Positions 10,630 through 20,104 of a stretch of DNA of 27,365 nt are shown piece after piece. Position 1 is the stretch's first letter; each line of letters begins with the position of its first letter. This DNA comes from Hypsibius dujardini (lineage: Eukaryota > Tardigrada > Eutardigrada > Parachela > Hypsibiidae): NCBI GenBank assembly GCA_001579985.1, contig LRSR01006062.1:1-27365 (forward strand), read 5' to 3'. The notes under the pieces are model-generated. The model worked only from the letters and a program-made list of their open reading frames with translations, searched no databases and was not told the DNA's origin. Both the position numbers and the translations under genes were made by a program.

Positions 10630-10680
10630 TTGGTTATACGACCAAAAAAGGATAATCAGAAGATCATAAAATAACAGTTA

Positions 10681-11846
10681 CGTTGTTCAGTTTTATCAAA
10701 GAAAGATATGATCCTAATAAGTTTCATTTCTAAACATTTTTTGCGTAGATAAAAAATGGCAAAACTTTGTTTTTAAAATCAAATTACTCATTGATTCTTG
10801 CTACATTTAGTTACGTTAAGTTAAGGGCCAATATGTATTGTTACATTATGCTATGGGCTGCAACATCTAGTTAAACTAAGTTATAAGTTAGTCATTTTGT
10901 TGACAAGCAAGGCGACCACTGGAAAATTCGTATTTTCTTATTATGCCTAAGGTTTATCGTTATTTCGGCTTCACTGCTGTCCCTATTTCTTTACACTTTT
11001 AGATATTTGTTATGACGGTTTAGATTTTTTTAACTTTAACGTAATCTCATATTCGATAAGTATGTATGTTTTTGAAGCAAACTAAATTATTTATTTTCAT
11101 AGGCTATGAGATATGTTAAATTATGTGAACTGCGTTAGCCTGTTCACCTAAATACTTGAATTTGCCCTAAATCAACAACCAATTAAATTACATATTGCAT
11201 ATTCTTAAACCCACGCATGAATTGAATTAAAACATAATTAACTGAGTAGCCGACAATTTATTGTAGAATGATTGTAGTTTTCTCGCTACAAAACATGAAC
11301 TAAATTTCAAAATTTTCATATACAACTGAATAATTATTTACTCATTAGAAAGGTCCATTTGGAAAGGGCACAGCGTTTAAACATTTGAATTTTTAACACA
11401 GTTGTTAATATGAGAAAAAAGTTAGTTTATGTTATTTACATTTCTTAAACTAAATAAAAATACCTAGTAAGCAGTAGTAAAGCAACTGCCACTGTAATTG
11501 GTATCTATTTTTCAAAAAATTTCTAACTAGAAAAAATAACTGGTTCCAAACAACAACAAAAAAGGTAGCTCTTAAACTTGTTTACTTCTTGTAAACTGTA
11601 CAACATTTTTAAGTTTGAAATATCAATAATTTCAAATAATCAGATCAAATAATCAGATGGTAATAAGGTAACAGTTCACCTCGTGCCTTCATTTTCCCAA
11701 GCACTGAAAGACATGAATAACAAACGTCACGTTGTTTAGTTTAATTAAAGAGACTATCATCCATGTGAGTTTTATTTCTAAACATACTTTCGCGTAGATA
11801 AAAAATGATAAAACTTAGTTTTTATAATCAAACTACACATTTATTG
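10681..11846. repeat. Direct repeat pair of about 117 bp inside the foldback core
   Basis: Copies at 10681-10798 and 11730-11846 share CGTTGTT, TTTCTAAACAT, GCGTAGATAAAAAATG and TAAAACTTAGTTTTT-like blocks with scattered differences, about 1.05 kb apart. The remainder of the core (to about 13320) is AT-rich with no gene; an (AT)n tract lies near 13030-13045. Confidence 0.7.
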
Positions 11847-12303
11847 TTGATTTCTGGATCAAGGCTATGCTAATTATGAGCACAAGCTATTGCTCATACT
11901 TCGCGTTCCCAAACGCCACAAATAATATTTTAGCTGCGTCATAATATATTATATATATTTTGTATTTCTTATATTATAAAAGCAGTGGAACTGATTCCGT
12001 ATTTTTTGAGCCACTCTAACAAGCATTGGATTCGTTTGGAAACGTGTCGTAATATTGTGTATGTGTTTGTGTCCATGTCAGTGCTTTAAACTCCATCAGG
12101 AGTCACTCACTTTGTCCGTGTTTGTAGCCTGGCCCTGAATATGTGACTCTGCCTCTAGTCGCAATTGTATCTAGGTCTGAAGATGTGTGACCATGGCTGT
12201 GCCTAAGTTTTCGCCAGGAGATGTCGCTTTGTGTCAAGCTGTAAATTTGGAATTAGCTGTGCCACGTAGCATTTCTGAATCTGAGTAGGTTGTGTTACTA
12301 TGG

Positions 12304-12453
12304 TTGAGCAGCCACGGAAGGACGTAAGATACCGTGACCTGCCACAGCAGGGCGTAATAACGCGTAGCCTGCCATGACAGGGCATAGCAGCCCGTAGCTT
12401 TCCATAGAAGGGCGTAGTAACCCGCAGCTTGACATAGTCTGGTGTCATAGTCG
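12304..12453. repeat. Diverged 30 bp tandem repeat, about five units
   Basis: Units near 12334, 12364, 12394 and 12424 share the pattern GTAGCCTGCCATGACAGGGC and a following GTA-rich part, with a poorer copy before them. They contain CGTAGC, reminiscent of the 10 bp unit of the flanking arrays, so they may be a derived higher-order form of it. Confidence 0.6.
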
Positions 12454-13330
12454 TAGTTTACTTGAGCAGATCGCAGGAGTTTGATCAATGGATTGACGGA
12501 CCAACCGATCGAGAGACCGAACGACAAATATATCATGATACTCTAATTCCTAAAGGGAGTACCTACCACAAATGCACAACTGCCGTTATCTTCTCGAAAG
12601 TATTGCCCAATTTTTTAATAGAATTTTATGACATTCCTGGTAAGTGGCTCAATGCGCATTCATTGTCAAAATCTCAGAACATTATCGGGAAAATAGGAAG
12701 AAGAGGAGTTTTTACTACGCAGTAAGGAAAGTTGAACTACGCACTAGGGTTCAGAGTCCAATTATCATCGTTCACTGACAACAATCGCACTGTATAGGGT
12801 TTGTTTAAAGCATGGTAGTTGAAGTTTGTAATTAGTAGTTGTCTTTGGTATTTTATAGTTACGTAGCTGTATATTTTAATTGTAATTTATCATGTGTTTT
12901 TAGCTAGTTGTGATTTTTTTTAACGGTTCATAAAAATAAATATGAACTAATATCACATACTGATCATGACTAAACAGTTTTTTATTACAGGCTTAATGAT
13001 TGTCAATTATTATGTTAAGATTGACATTATATTATATATATATATCAAACAGCATGATCAAATCAGGGCGTTAAAACTAATGATTGATAATAAGAGTATC
13101 ATGATATACTACTATATGTAAGAGAACATCCGTTAATTTTGTCAGTAATTTTTATTAGGCGATCCAACACCCTCCCCTAACGTCAGAGCTTGTCAGCCTT
13201 TTTGTAACACCCTGTAGATCTTCAGTTTTTGACGTCAGAAACCATAGACCCCTTCCATTAACGTCACTAAATGTAACAACAATCGATGAGTAATTTGATT
13301 TGAAAAAATTTAAAAATTGATTACAATATG

Positions 13331-13790
13331 CTACGTTATGCTACGTTATGCTACGTTATGTTACGTTATGCTACGTTATGCTATGTGGTGCTACGTGGTG
13401 CTACGTGGTGCTACGTTATGCTACGTTATGCTATGTGGTGCTATGTGATGCTACGTGGTGCTATGTGGTGCTACGTGGTGCTACGTGGTGCTACGTTATG
13501 CTATGTGATGCTACGTGGTGCTATGTGGTGCTACGTGGTGCTACGTTATGTTACGTAGTGTTATGTGGTGCTATGTGGTGCTATGTGGTGCTACGTTATG
13601 CTATGTGGTGCTACGTGGTGCTACGTGGCGCTACGTTATGCTGTGTGATGCTACGTGGTGCTATGTGGTGCTACGTGGTGCTACGTGGTGCTACGTGGTG
13701 CTACGTTATGCTACGTAGTGCTATGTGGTGCTATGTGGTGCTACGTGCTGCTACGTTATGCTACGTAGTGCTACGGTATGCTACAGTAGA
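13331..13790. repeat. 10 bp tandem array, about 46 units, right arm of the foldback element
   Basis: Units CTACGTGGTG / CTACGTTATG / CTATGTGATG are the reverse complement of the left-array unit and again hold exact 10 bp register throughout. Together with 9331-10080 they make inverted arms that could pair over about 460 bp. Confidence 0.95.
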
Positions 13791-13924
13791 GAACGGTTGG
13801 TTTCGGCGTTCCACGATTTATTGTTGGCTACTATGATGCTTTGAGATGCTATTGCATGCTACGCGGTATGATTTGCGACCCTCTTCCTGAATTTTTAAGT
13901 GGAGTACAGAGTCGCCCGCAGGTG

Positions 13925-13932
13925 CCGACGAC
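13925..13932. repeat. Right 8 bp target-site duplication of the foldback element
   Basis: CCGACGAC, identical to 9270-9277. Confidence 0.8.
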
Positions 13933-14000
13933 ATATGGCAGACAAAATTAAAGAGAGCAGTCAGAAAATATGTCTATCAAACGGAAATTTCGTTAGATTT

Positions 14001-14844
14001 CTAAAAAGCTTTCAGACATCTCACGCTCAGTCGATTTAGACGCGGTGCTTCTTCCCGCCCGTCTGTTGAGGCTTCTTGGCTACAATTGTGGCAGCTTCCT
14101 GGACCAGATCTTGGTTGTGAATGAGCACCAACTGTGCGGGGGCTGATGTAGTCCGCGGGCGGGGAGTCAAACAGCGACAGATTAATGTAGAGGCGAGACT
14201 TTGCAAAGTTCTCCAGCTCTTGGGACCTGTGAAAGAAGTTAGTAAAAATGCTTATTCAACGCGACGGACCAATAAACAGTGACCCTTCTATTTCGGCTAA
14301 CTTTTAGATGAACATTCCCGAACTTGAGACAGTTGTGGAGCTTATAAAAATATGAAACTTACCGCGAACAGTCCACGTTGAACCAACGGTCGCAGACCAA
14401 AGTGACCTGATCGAAGATGGTCCGGTTAGTGCAGAGGTAACTGGTCTGGTTCATAGTCTGGTCGCAGCGCTGAAACACTTGGCATTGAGTTGCCATGTCG
14501 GCGTAGAACCCAGATTGGACCTTGCCGGAGCAGGAGAACCCAGTGTCGGGAATGCTTTTCAACATCGGGGACGTGGCATCATGGGAGGCGGACAGTGTCT
14601 GGATCTTCTCGGAGCTCAGAGCGGGCTTCAACAGGTCCCAGACAAACTTATTGGCGGTGCCGCAGGCGACGAATCCGACCAGAGCGAAGAGAATCAGAAA
14701 TTTCAAGGCTGCTTGCAGAGAGATTAGTCGTTGATGAATAAGAAAGTGAAGGAATCGCTTGATGCTTGCATTCCGGTTCGCAGGTATACATATATACCCA
14801 TCTTTAGGTGGGGGGTCAATCTCGCTTGATGAACGTAGGTACAT
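14001..14844 (-). CDS. Peritrophin-A type chitin-binding protein, two exons, probable frameshift
   Basis: Exon 1 14844-14363, exon 2 from 14226; donor GTAAGT, acceptor TTTCACAG, 136 bp intron. A hydrophobic segment (LKFLILFALVGFVA) precedes a six-cysteine domain with spacing C-x15-C-x5-C-x10-C-x12-C-x7-C, which is the CBM14/peritrophin-A pattern, ending WFNVDCS. Exon 2 begins SQELENFAKSRLYINLSLFD. As written the frame runs to a stop at 14001 through an unlikely tail, whereas skipping one C in the CCCCC run (14138-14142) switches to a basic tail ending GGKKHRV with a stop at 14036-14038. I think the second end is right. The start is uncertain: 14844 is the first ATG in the open frame, but a TATA box lies downstream of it, so a separate first exon or a different start is possible. 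The product is likely a secreted or membrane-tethered cuticle or gut-lining protein. Confidence 0.75.
14789..14796 (-). promoter_or_regulatory. TATA-like sequence (TATATATG) near the chitin-binding gene
   Basis: Minus strand reads GGGTATATATGTATACC. It lies inside the longest version of the reading frame, so either it is not a promoter or the true start is downstream or spliced. Confidence 0.35.
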
Positions 14845-14937
14845 GAACAATTATCGCGTGAGCAAAATACCGCAGGCCGATCAAGGGCAGAAATTACGCG
14901 CAATGCTGTCTACAAATAATGTATATGATATATAAAT

Positions 14938-16435
14938 AGCCCTAATGATATTGCCCATTACAACGGCGGTGTCAAAAAGTCTCATCCCTGACGAAATAAG
15001 TCAAGTGGAAGATGTCTCTCTCGGTATTCCCATTAAGGGAACAGGTCCGATGACAATTAGTGCGACAATATTTATGTGATATGTAATGTGAAAACAAATT
15101 ACAGATTACAAATTCTGTATGTACTTCTGTAGTGTAGTTGCGCATCGGATTATGTGCCGGTGATGTTAGGCGCCTTGCTGTTCGTCCTTCCCGTGTCCGT
15201 CAGAGACCTTGGCAGCGGAAATTACGCTCCCTGGGAATTTTTACTGTTCGTTGGTTGTCTGACATCATTAGCTGCGTCAGCCGAGGTGATTCTGTAATAA
15301 TACGGAGCCCATGTTATAAATACCTAACGGAATCGATATTTTGTTTTGCCTGTATTGGGACTCCGGCTGGACAACTTTCCTGACAAAAGGAGTTCCCGAC
15401 CTTAGTTCCCTGCCACCGCTAGTGGTTGCCACTGGTGTGAGCTTGTTAGCGTCACTCCTTACCGAAGTCATAATTATAAGCAACGGTATATTGACCGCTA
15501 TTATGCCGCCTATTTAGGCAAATTTGATAGGTCAAAATATGTCCAATTAAGATCGGCAAGTTTATTCTAAATTCAAGTACACCATGTTATATAGGCTGAG
15601 AAAATGGGCGTCAACCCGTTATACTTTATGCTGGTGGCTTCGTTTTCGGCACAGTTTGCTTTAATAGTCCATATCTCTTCCTTTTCGACGGTGATCATCA
15701 AGAGTGCTGATAAAGGGACCAACCGAGACGTGGTCAAAGCTGGCTTTGGACTAAAAGTTGTATGCACTATTATGCTCATACTTGGGTTGCAAGTAGGACC
15801 CTGCAGCCCGCACCGCAGCCCGCGCGGTGGGCTTCGGTGCGGGTCGCGGTTTCCATCTCCGTGATTGCGGTTTTAACTTTTCAAATGCGCCGCAAACCGC
15901 ACTTGCCGCTTTCCCGATACCCTAAATAGACATTGTAGTCAATCAAATTCTCCACTATCGCACAGAGGCAGGCGCAATAGAGCCATCTGATTGGTTTACG
16001 TATTGAGAAGCACCTTTATGCGGCGGTGTACAGACTTCAAAATGGAACAGCTTTTCAATCCGCCTGATGTTCCGAAAACATTCTGTTTTTTGCATAGCAA
16101 TCGTGATAAAAGTTTGGTAAGTTCTAAAATTGGCGGTGCGGCTTGCGGTTTGAGGGTGCCGCGGGCTGCGGCGGTGCGGGCTGTGGTTCAAGAAATAGGT
16201 CGCGGTCCGGGCTGTGGTTCAATTTTTTCTAACCGCGCAAGGCTCTAGTTGGAAGTCCTCGGCATGCTGCTTTTCGGCTTTTCGACATCAAGACCTTCCC
16301 CGCTTTGGGCAAAAGCTCATCTGAGGGAGCTTAACTCCGTTTTCCAAACCGCCGATGTCACATCATCTTCATAAGCTCAACAATGTCTACTTTGGCAGAA
16401 GCAAGGATGAGGTCTTGAAATTCAGCTCAACCGCA
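14938..16435 (+). pseudogene. Partial, decayed SLC13-like gene copy
   Basis: Segments match the intact SLC13 gene at 17087 in order: exon 4 start (about 14938-15055, ALMILPITTAVSKSL), exon 7 (15138-15285), exon 8 (about 15370-15530) and exon 9 (15595 onward, MGVNPLYFML). Exons 1-3, 5 and 6 are missing. Lesions: exon 7 has lost 12 codons in frame between two CCC triplets; the exon 8 acceptor AG is lost; exon 8 carries a TAG stop at 15515-15517 where the intact gene has TTG; exon 9 is split by a 454 bp element at 15794-16247. After the insertion, similarity resumes (TTGGAAGTCCTCGGCATGCTG) and runs to the old stop and 3' UTR near 16420-16435. It is an upstream tandem duplicate on the same strand. 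Confidence 0.88.
15794..16247. mobile_element. hAT-like non-autonomous element, 454 bp
   Basis: Ends read TAGGACCCTGC and, on the other strand, TAGAGCCTTGC, an imperfect short terminal inverted repeat of hAT type (TAGNG-like). Flanking 8-mers GTTGCAAG (15786-15793) and GTTGGAAG (16248-16255) differ by one base and correspond to one site in the intact gene's exon 9, so they are a target duplication. The interior has inverted clusters of GC-rich CCGCACCGCAGCCCGC-like motifs near both ends and no transposase. Confidence 0.8.
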
Positions 16436-16699
16436 AATGATCAATAATCTTAATTATTGGAAGCATTCGGTGGTGCAATGTGAAACCTAGTTTGCATGCA
16501 AAATGTTGAAGTATAAGCAAGCAAGCTCCTGATGACGATTTCTCATTCGGAGCGTGGCCTATTTCAGCAGCGATGAGACGGCCATTTTTCGCCCGCCTTT
16601 AAAGCTTATTAGCACACTACAACTTTACAATGTATTGTATTGCTTTGTATCGGTATTGTACACGGATGTATTGCTGCCCCTGATATGACTGATAAAAGA

Positions 16700-16750
16700 T
16701 AGGAAAGAAAGGATAGGATAGGATAGGATAGAAAGGATAGGATAGAAAGG
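16700..16750. repeat. GGATA/GAAAGGATA microsatellite
   Basis: Pentanucleotide GGATA repeated, interrupted by GAAA. Confidence 0.8.
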
Positions 16751-17006
16751 TATGATATGGGCAGGCACTAAATTTCTTATCACGTTTTTGAAATGCGCGA
16801 AACGAAAATTAATCTAATAAATTGGAAACATGGCAGAAGAGAAAACATGTGTGATGTCTGCTCACTACCGTAGAATTGCTGCCATAACAGTTGGAGAGGG
16901 AAACACGCGTGCATTGTTCTTACAGGACACATCTTACAAACATTAGTTGCTGCAACAAAATTTTTATAACAAACTGTTCCCATATCTGTGATCCTTTTGC
17001 CAATAC

Positions 17007-17047
17007 GAAGGAAGGAAGGAAGGAACAAGGAAGGAAGGAACAAGGAA
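17007..17047. repeat. GGAA/GGAACAA microsatellite
   Basis: Purine-rich GAAGGAAGGAAGG followed by GGAACAAGGAAGG-type units, in the presumed 5' UTR or promoter of the SLC13 gene. Confidence 0.75.
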
Positions 17048-17086
17048 CACTTGACGGGAACTCGGTCATCAAATTTACCTTAAAAA

Positions 17087-20058
17087 ATGTCTCACGTACT
17101 AGCTCGACTTAAAATAATCTTCAAGAATGCTGGCATATGGAAGCTCATTCTGTTCTTTCTCGGACCGACATTGCTCAGCCCCATTATAATTTATAATCAA
17201 ACAGCGGTAAGCAAACGCTTTTCTGCGTCAAATCTACCGTTCTTTGAGAAGCTTCTGCAAGTCTCTGCATATTCTTTTAGAGCGCCAAAGCGGGTTTTAT
17301 TTTGATTTTGGTGACTTTTTTCCTGGTTGTGGAAATTGTTCCTCTCTCCGCAACCGCTCTCATGGCTATTTGTCTGATGGCTCTAACGGGAGTTCAAGGA
17401 ACAGCTGAGACCGCAAAAACATTCGCCACGGTAAACAGTGCGCTAGCTTGATTTTTAATAGCCGATTGTTGGCCGAATCATGATCGTACAAATTTTGTAG
17501 GAGACCTTCTTTCTCCTCACGTCCGTCCTTATCTTGGCCATAAGTATCGAGGAAACGATGTTGCACAATCGTCTTGCACTCCTTGCTCTGCGAATTATTG
17601 GGGTCAGTCCGTCTAAGCTGATTTTGGGATTTCTCCTAATCAGTGGACTTTTGTCCATGTGGATGTCTAATACTGGTAGGACAGTTATCTAGTTATGTCC
17701 GGCACGTTATAAAACATGCAGTGCGCCAGTGCCGTGCGCCAGTGCGGTGCGCCAGTGCGGTGCGCCAGTGAGGTGCGCCATTGCAGTGCGCCAGTGCAGT
17801 GCGCCAAGGCGGTGCGCCAGTGCGGTGCGCCAGTGCGGTGCGCCAGTGCAGTGCACCAGTGAGGTGCGCCAGTGAGGTGCGCCAGTGCGGTGCGCCAGTG
17901 CGGTGCGCCAGTGCGGTGCGCCAGTGCAGTGCGCCAGTGCGGTGCGCCAGTGAGGTGCGCCAGTGCAGTGCATGTTTTATAAGGTGCCGTTATGTCCACC
18001 AAAAGCGACGTTGACGAACTGCACAGTTTCTAATTGTTTATACGGAGTGGCATTATTTACAGCTGTGGCCTTGATGATTTTGCCCATTGCAATGGCCGTG
18101 TCAAAAAGTCTCACGCCTGACGAGCCAGAAGACGAAGAAATTCCCCTCGGCATTCCCATTCAAGAACAGGTTCGACGACTTAGCGTTTCCGTAGACCGAC
18201 TGCACAAAAAGTCCACTGGAAACATCTCCCAGCGATCTTTCAAAGTGATCGATTACATCGAGACTCCCAACGACATGGCGGATGTGCTGGTCGAGGAAAG
18301 TACGACTTTCATCGAGGAGAAGGGTTCACAGTACGGTCTGGCTCCCGCCAGTGCCAGACGAATGTCACTGAAACCTGCGACGCCAAAATGGCAGACGGAA
18401 ATCGGAAAGGCTCTGCAGCTGTCCACGGCGTATGGCGCGAACATTGGCGGGATGGCCACGTTGATCGGAGCTTATCCTAATATGGTTATGAAAATCAATG
18501 TTGAAAAGTAAGCCGTAAAAGGGTATGTGTTCATTATTCTGTGCAGGATGTTTTATTCTACGAGAACTGTTTTAGGATTTACGGAATGGAAACGAGTCTC
18601 AACTTCACGACTTTCTTTCTGGTTGCCGCGCCGATTGCAATTCTATCGCTCATCGCTTCTTGGATCGTACTGTCTGTGATATTTGTCCCCGGCTGGATAC
18701 AATTCTGGAAGCGAAAACTGAACGACACCACTAAAACAAAGGGAGTGATGGCTACATTGGACGACCGCCTCAAAGAGCTCGGACCCATGAGGTACTCTGC
18801 TAAAATAGTTCCCATGATCGAAGTACTCTAATGAATTTTTTTCCATGAGGTCTCTGCTAAAATAGTTCCCATGAGGTACTCTGCTAAAATAGTTCCCATG
18901 AAGTACTCTGCTTAAATAGTTCCCATGAAGTACTCTGCTTAAATAACCGCAAATTTTTTGCCTTTCTCGTTTGTATCTTTGTAACCGTTTTTAGGGAATC
19001 GGAAATCACTGTCAGTTGCATTTTCCTGACTGTTGTAATTCTCTGGCTCTTGAGGGACCCAAGAGTTTTTCCTGGATGGGCCGCCATATTACGTCCTGGG
19101 TAACAACTCAGAACATGACGCGACAGCTTAAAAATGACCGTAGAAATAAGTTCTGCTTGTGAATGTAGTTGTGCTTCGGATTCTGTGCCGGCAATGCTCG
19201 GCGCTCTCCTGCTGTTTATCCTTCCCGTGTCCGGGAAAGACCTTTACAACGGCAATTACGCACCCATTCTAACATGGAAACGGGTTGTAGCAAAGTTTCC
19301 CTGGGAGCTGCTACTGTTCGTGGGTGGCCTCACTTCCATCACTTCCTTAGCCGACGTACAGTAGACCTTATTACGCATCGGTCGTGTTGAAGAGTCAGTC
19401 ACCAGAACTGAATTATTTTTTATAATTTGAATAGAAATCTGCATTGCTAATAGAAATCTGGATTGTTAATAGAAATCTGGATTGATGACTTCGCTGGCAA
19501 AGGAAATACCCGACCTTCGATCCTTGCCGCCGCTAGTTGTCGCCACTGGTGTGAGCTTGTTGGCGTCGTTCCTCACTGAGATCATGAGCGGCGGTGTCTT
19601 GACCGCCATTTTAACGCCTATTTTGGCGAACGTGGTATGTTGATTACGTCAGAGCTTTAGCGCTCAAATGCTTTACTGCAATAAACATCTTGCAGAACTC
19701 AGTGTTATTTCAGGCAGACGATATGGGAGTGAATCCGCTGTATTTTATGCTGGCAGCAACAATTTCGTCGCAGTTTGCCTTCATGGTCCCCATCTCCTCT
19801 TTCCCGACGATGATCATCAAGAGTGCTGGTAGCGTGACCAACTGGGACATGGCCAAAGCTGGCTTCGGACCAAAGGTGGTTTGCATTGTTATGCTCATTC
19901 TCGGATTGGAAATCCTTGGCATACTGGTTTTCGACATCAGGACCTTCCCCGACTGGGCGGAAGCCCATTTGAGGGAACGACACAACACATTCCTAGTAAC
20001 CAATGACACTTCTTCATCGGTTCGAGGAATTCTGGCAAATGTAACTGTTTTGCCTTGA
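17087..20058 (+). CDS. SLC13-family sodium/carboxylate or sulfate symporter, nine exons
   Basis: Exons 17087-17206, 17281-17430, 17501-17675, 18063-18507, 18576-18791, 18995-19099, 19169-19355, 19473-19634 and 19714-20058 join in matching phases to 544 residues, the usual SLC13 length. Visible family features: VEIVPLSATAL in helix 2, the first sodium-site motif S146-N147-T148 (SMWMSNTAVALMILPIA), a long cytosolic loop in exon 4, GANIGGMATLIGAYPN, WLLRDPRVFPGW in exon 6, WELLLFVGG in exon 7, and a final MGVNPLYFML helix. In the second repeat the usual SN(P/T/V) motif reads SGG (EIMSGGVLTAI), and the usual NPPN-like stretch reads SSFPTMII, so sodium or substrate binding may differ. Family members move dicarboxylates, citrate or sulfate with sodium. 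Intron 3 holds a transposon; introns 5 and 7 hold junction duplications. Confidence 0.92.
17701..17988. mobile_element. 288 bp TIR element filled with a 13 bp minisatellite
   Basis: Terminal inverted repeats of 20 bp (17701-17720 and 17969-17988; GGCACGTTATAAAACATGCA, one mismatch) are flanked by identical 9 bp GTTATGTCC at 17692-17700 and 17989-17997. Everything between is a tandem array of GTGCGCCAGTGCG (13 bp, about 19 units, little variation). It sits in intron 3 of the SLC13 gene, 25 bp from the donor and 74 bp from the acceptor. A 9 bp duplication fits Mutator-like or Foldback-type elements; an 8 bp hAT site with a chance extra base is the alternative. Confidence 0.85.
18784..18945 (+). 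repeat. 27 bp repeats copying the exon 5/intron 5 junction of the SLC13 gene
   Basis: CCCATGAGGTACTCTGCTAA and the following AATAGTT recur about five times (starting near 18784, 18842, 18869, 18896 and 18923) with small changes. The first copy holds the inferred donor (ATGAG/GTACTC, 18792). Later copies repeat this donor or lose it (GAAGTACTC). Only the first can be used in frame because a TAA follows at 18829. Confidence 0.8.
19430..19486 (+). repeat. 19 bp triplication of the intron 7 acceptor of the SLC13 gene
   Basis: Three copies of AATAGAAATCTGGATTGnn (19430, 19449, 19468). Each carries TAATAG or GAATAG followed by the codons that start exon 8. Because 19 is not a multiple of three, only the last AG (19472) keeps the frame. 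Confidence 0.85.
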
Positions 20059-20104
20059 AATTCAGTTCACAAACGGATCGTCGATGGCAAAGAAGTGTGG
20101 GAAG

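Larger units (their letters stand above)
9278..13924. mobile_element. Foldback-like non-autonomous DNA transposon, 4.65 kb
   Basis: The element is flanked by identical 8 bp CCGACGAC at 9270-9277 and 13925-13932. Terminal inverted repeats of about 40 bp lie directly inside (9278-9317 and 13886-13924): both contain CGGGCGACT, TGTAC, CCAC and TAAAAA..TTCAGG, with a few mismatches and one indel. Inside these sit two arrays of one 10 bp unit, in opposite orientation, enclosing an AT-rich core of about 3.2 kb. Long inverted repeats made of short tandem units are the hallmark of Drosophila Foldback elements; an 8 bp duplication fits the hAT or P superfamilies. No transposase-like frame exists in the core, so the element must be mobilised in trans. 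It lies between the SLC16 and chitin-binding genes and interrupts neither. Confidence 0.85.
16436..17086. other. Intergenic region upstream of the SLC13 gene
   Basis: Holds two simple repeats, (GGATA)n with interruptions at about 16700-16750 and (GGAA)n/GGAACAA at about 17007-17047. The second is only 40 bp before the SLC13 start codon. No TATA box or gene is evident. Confidence 0.5.

Noticed and set aside
9331-13790. CRISPR-like array
   Set aside because: The units are contiguous 10-mers without unique spacers, and the genome is eukaryotic.
13328-13836. Plus-strand Cys/Tyr-rich frames up to 162 codons
   Set aside because: Same repeat artefact in the inverted right array.
14845-14850. Upstream start of the chitin-binding gene at 14850
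   Set aside because: The codon there is TTG; the first ATG of the frame is at 14844.
17685-18014. His/Thr/Ala-rich and Cys/Ala/Val-rich frames over the 13 bp array
   Set aside because: Produced by the minisatellite in SLC13 intron 3; splicing across it restores a conserved transporter sequence.
18541-18575. Use of the acceptor CTGTGCAG at 18541-18546 for SLC13 exon 5
   Set aside because: It shifts the frame and leads to a stop-prone, non-family sequence; the acceptor TGTTTTAG at 18575 restores IYGMETSLNFTTFF.
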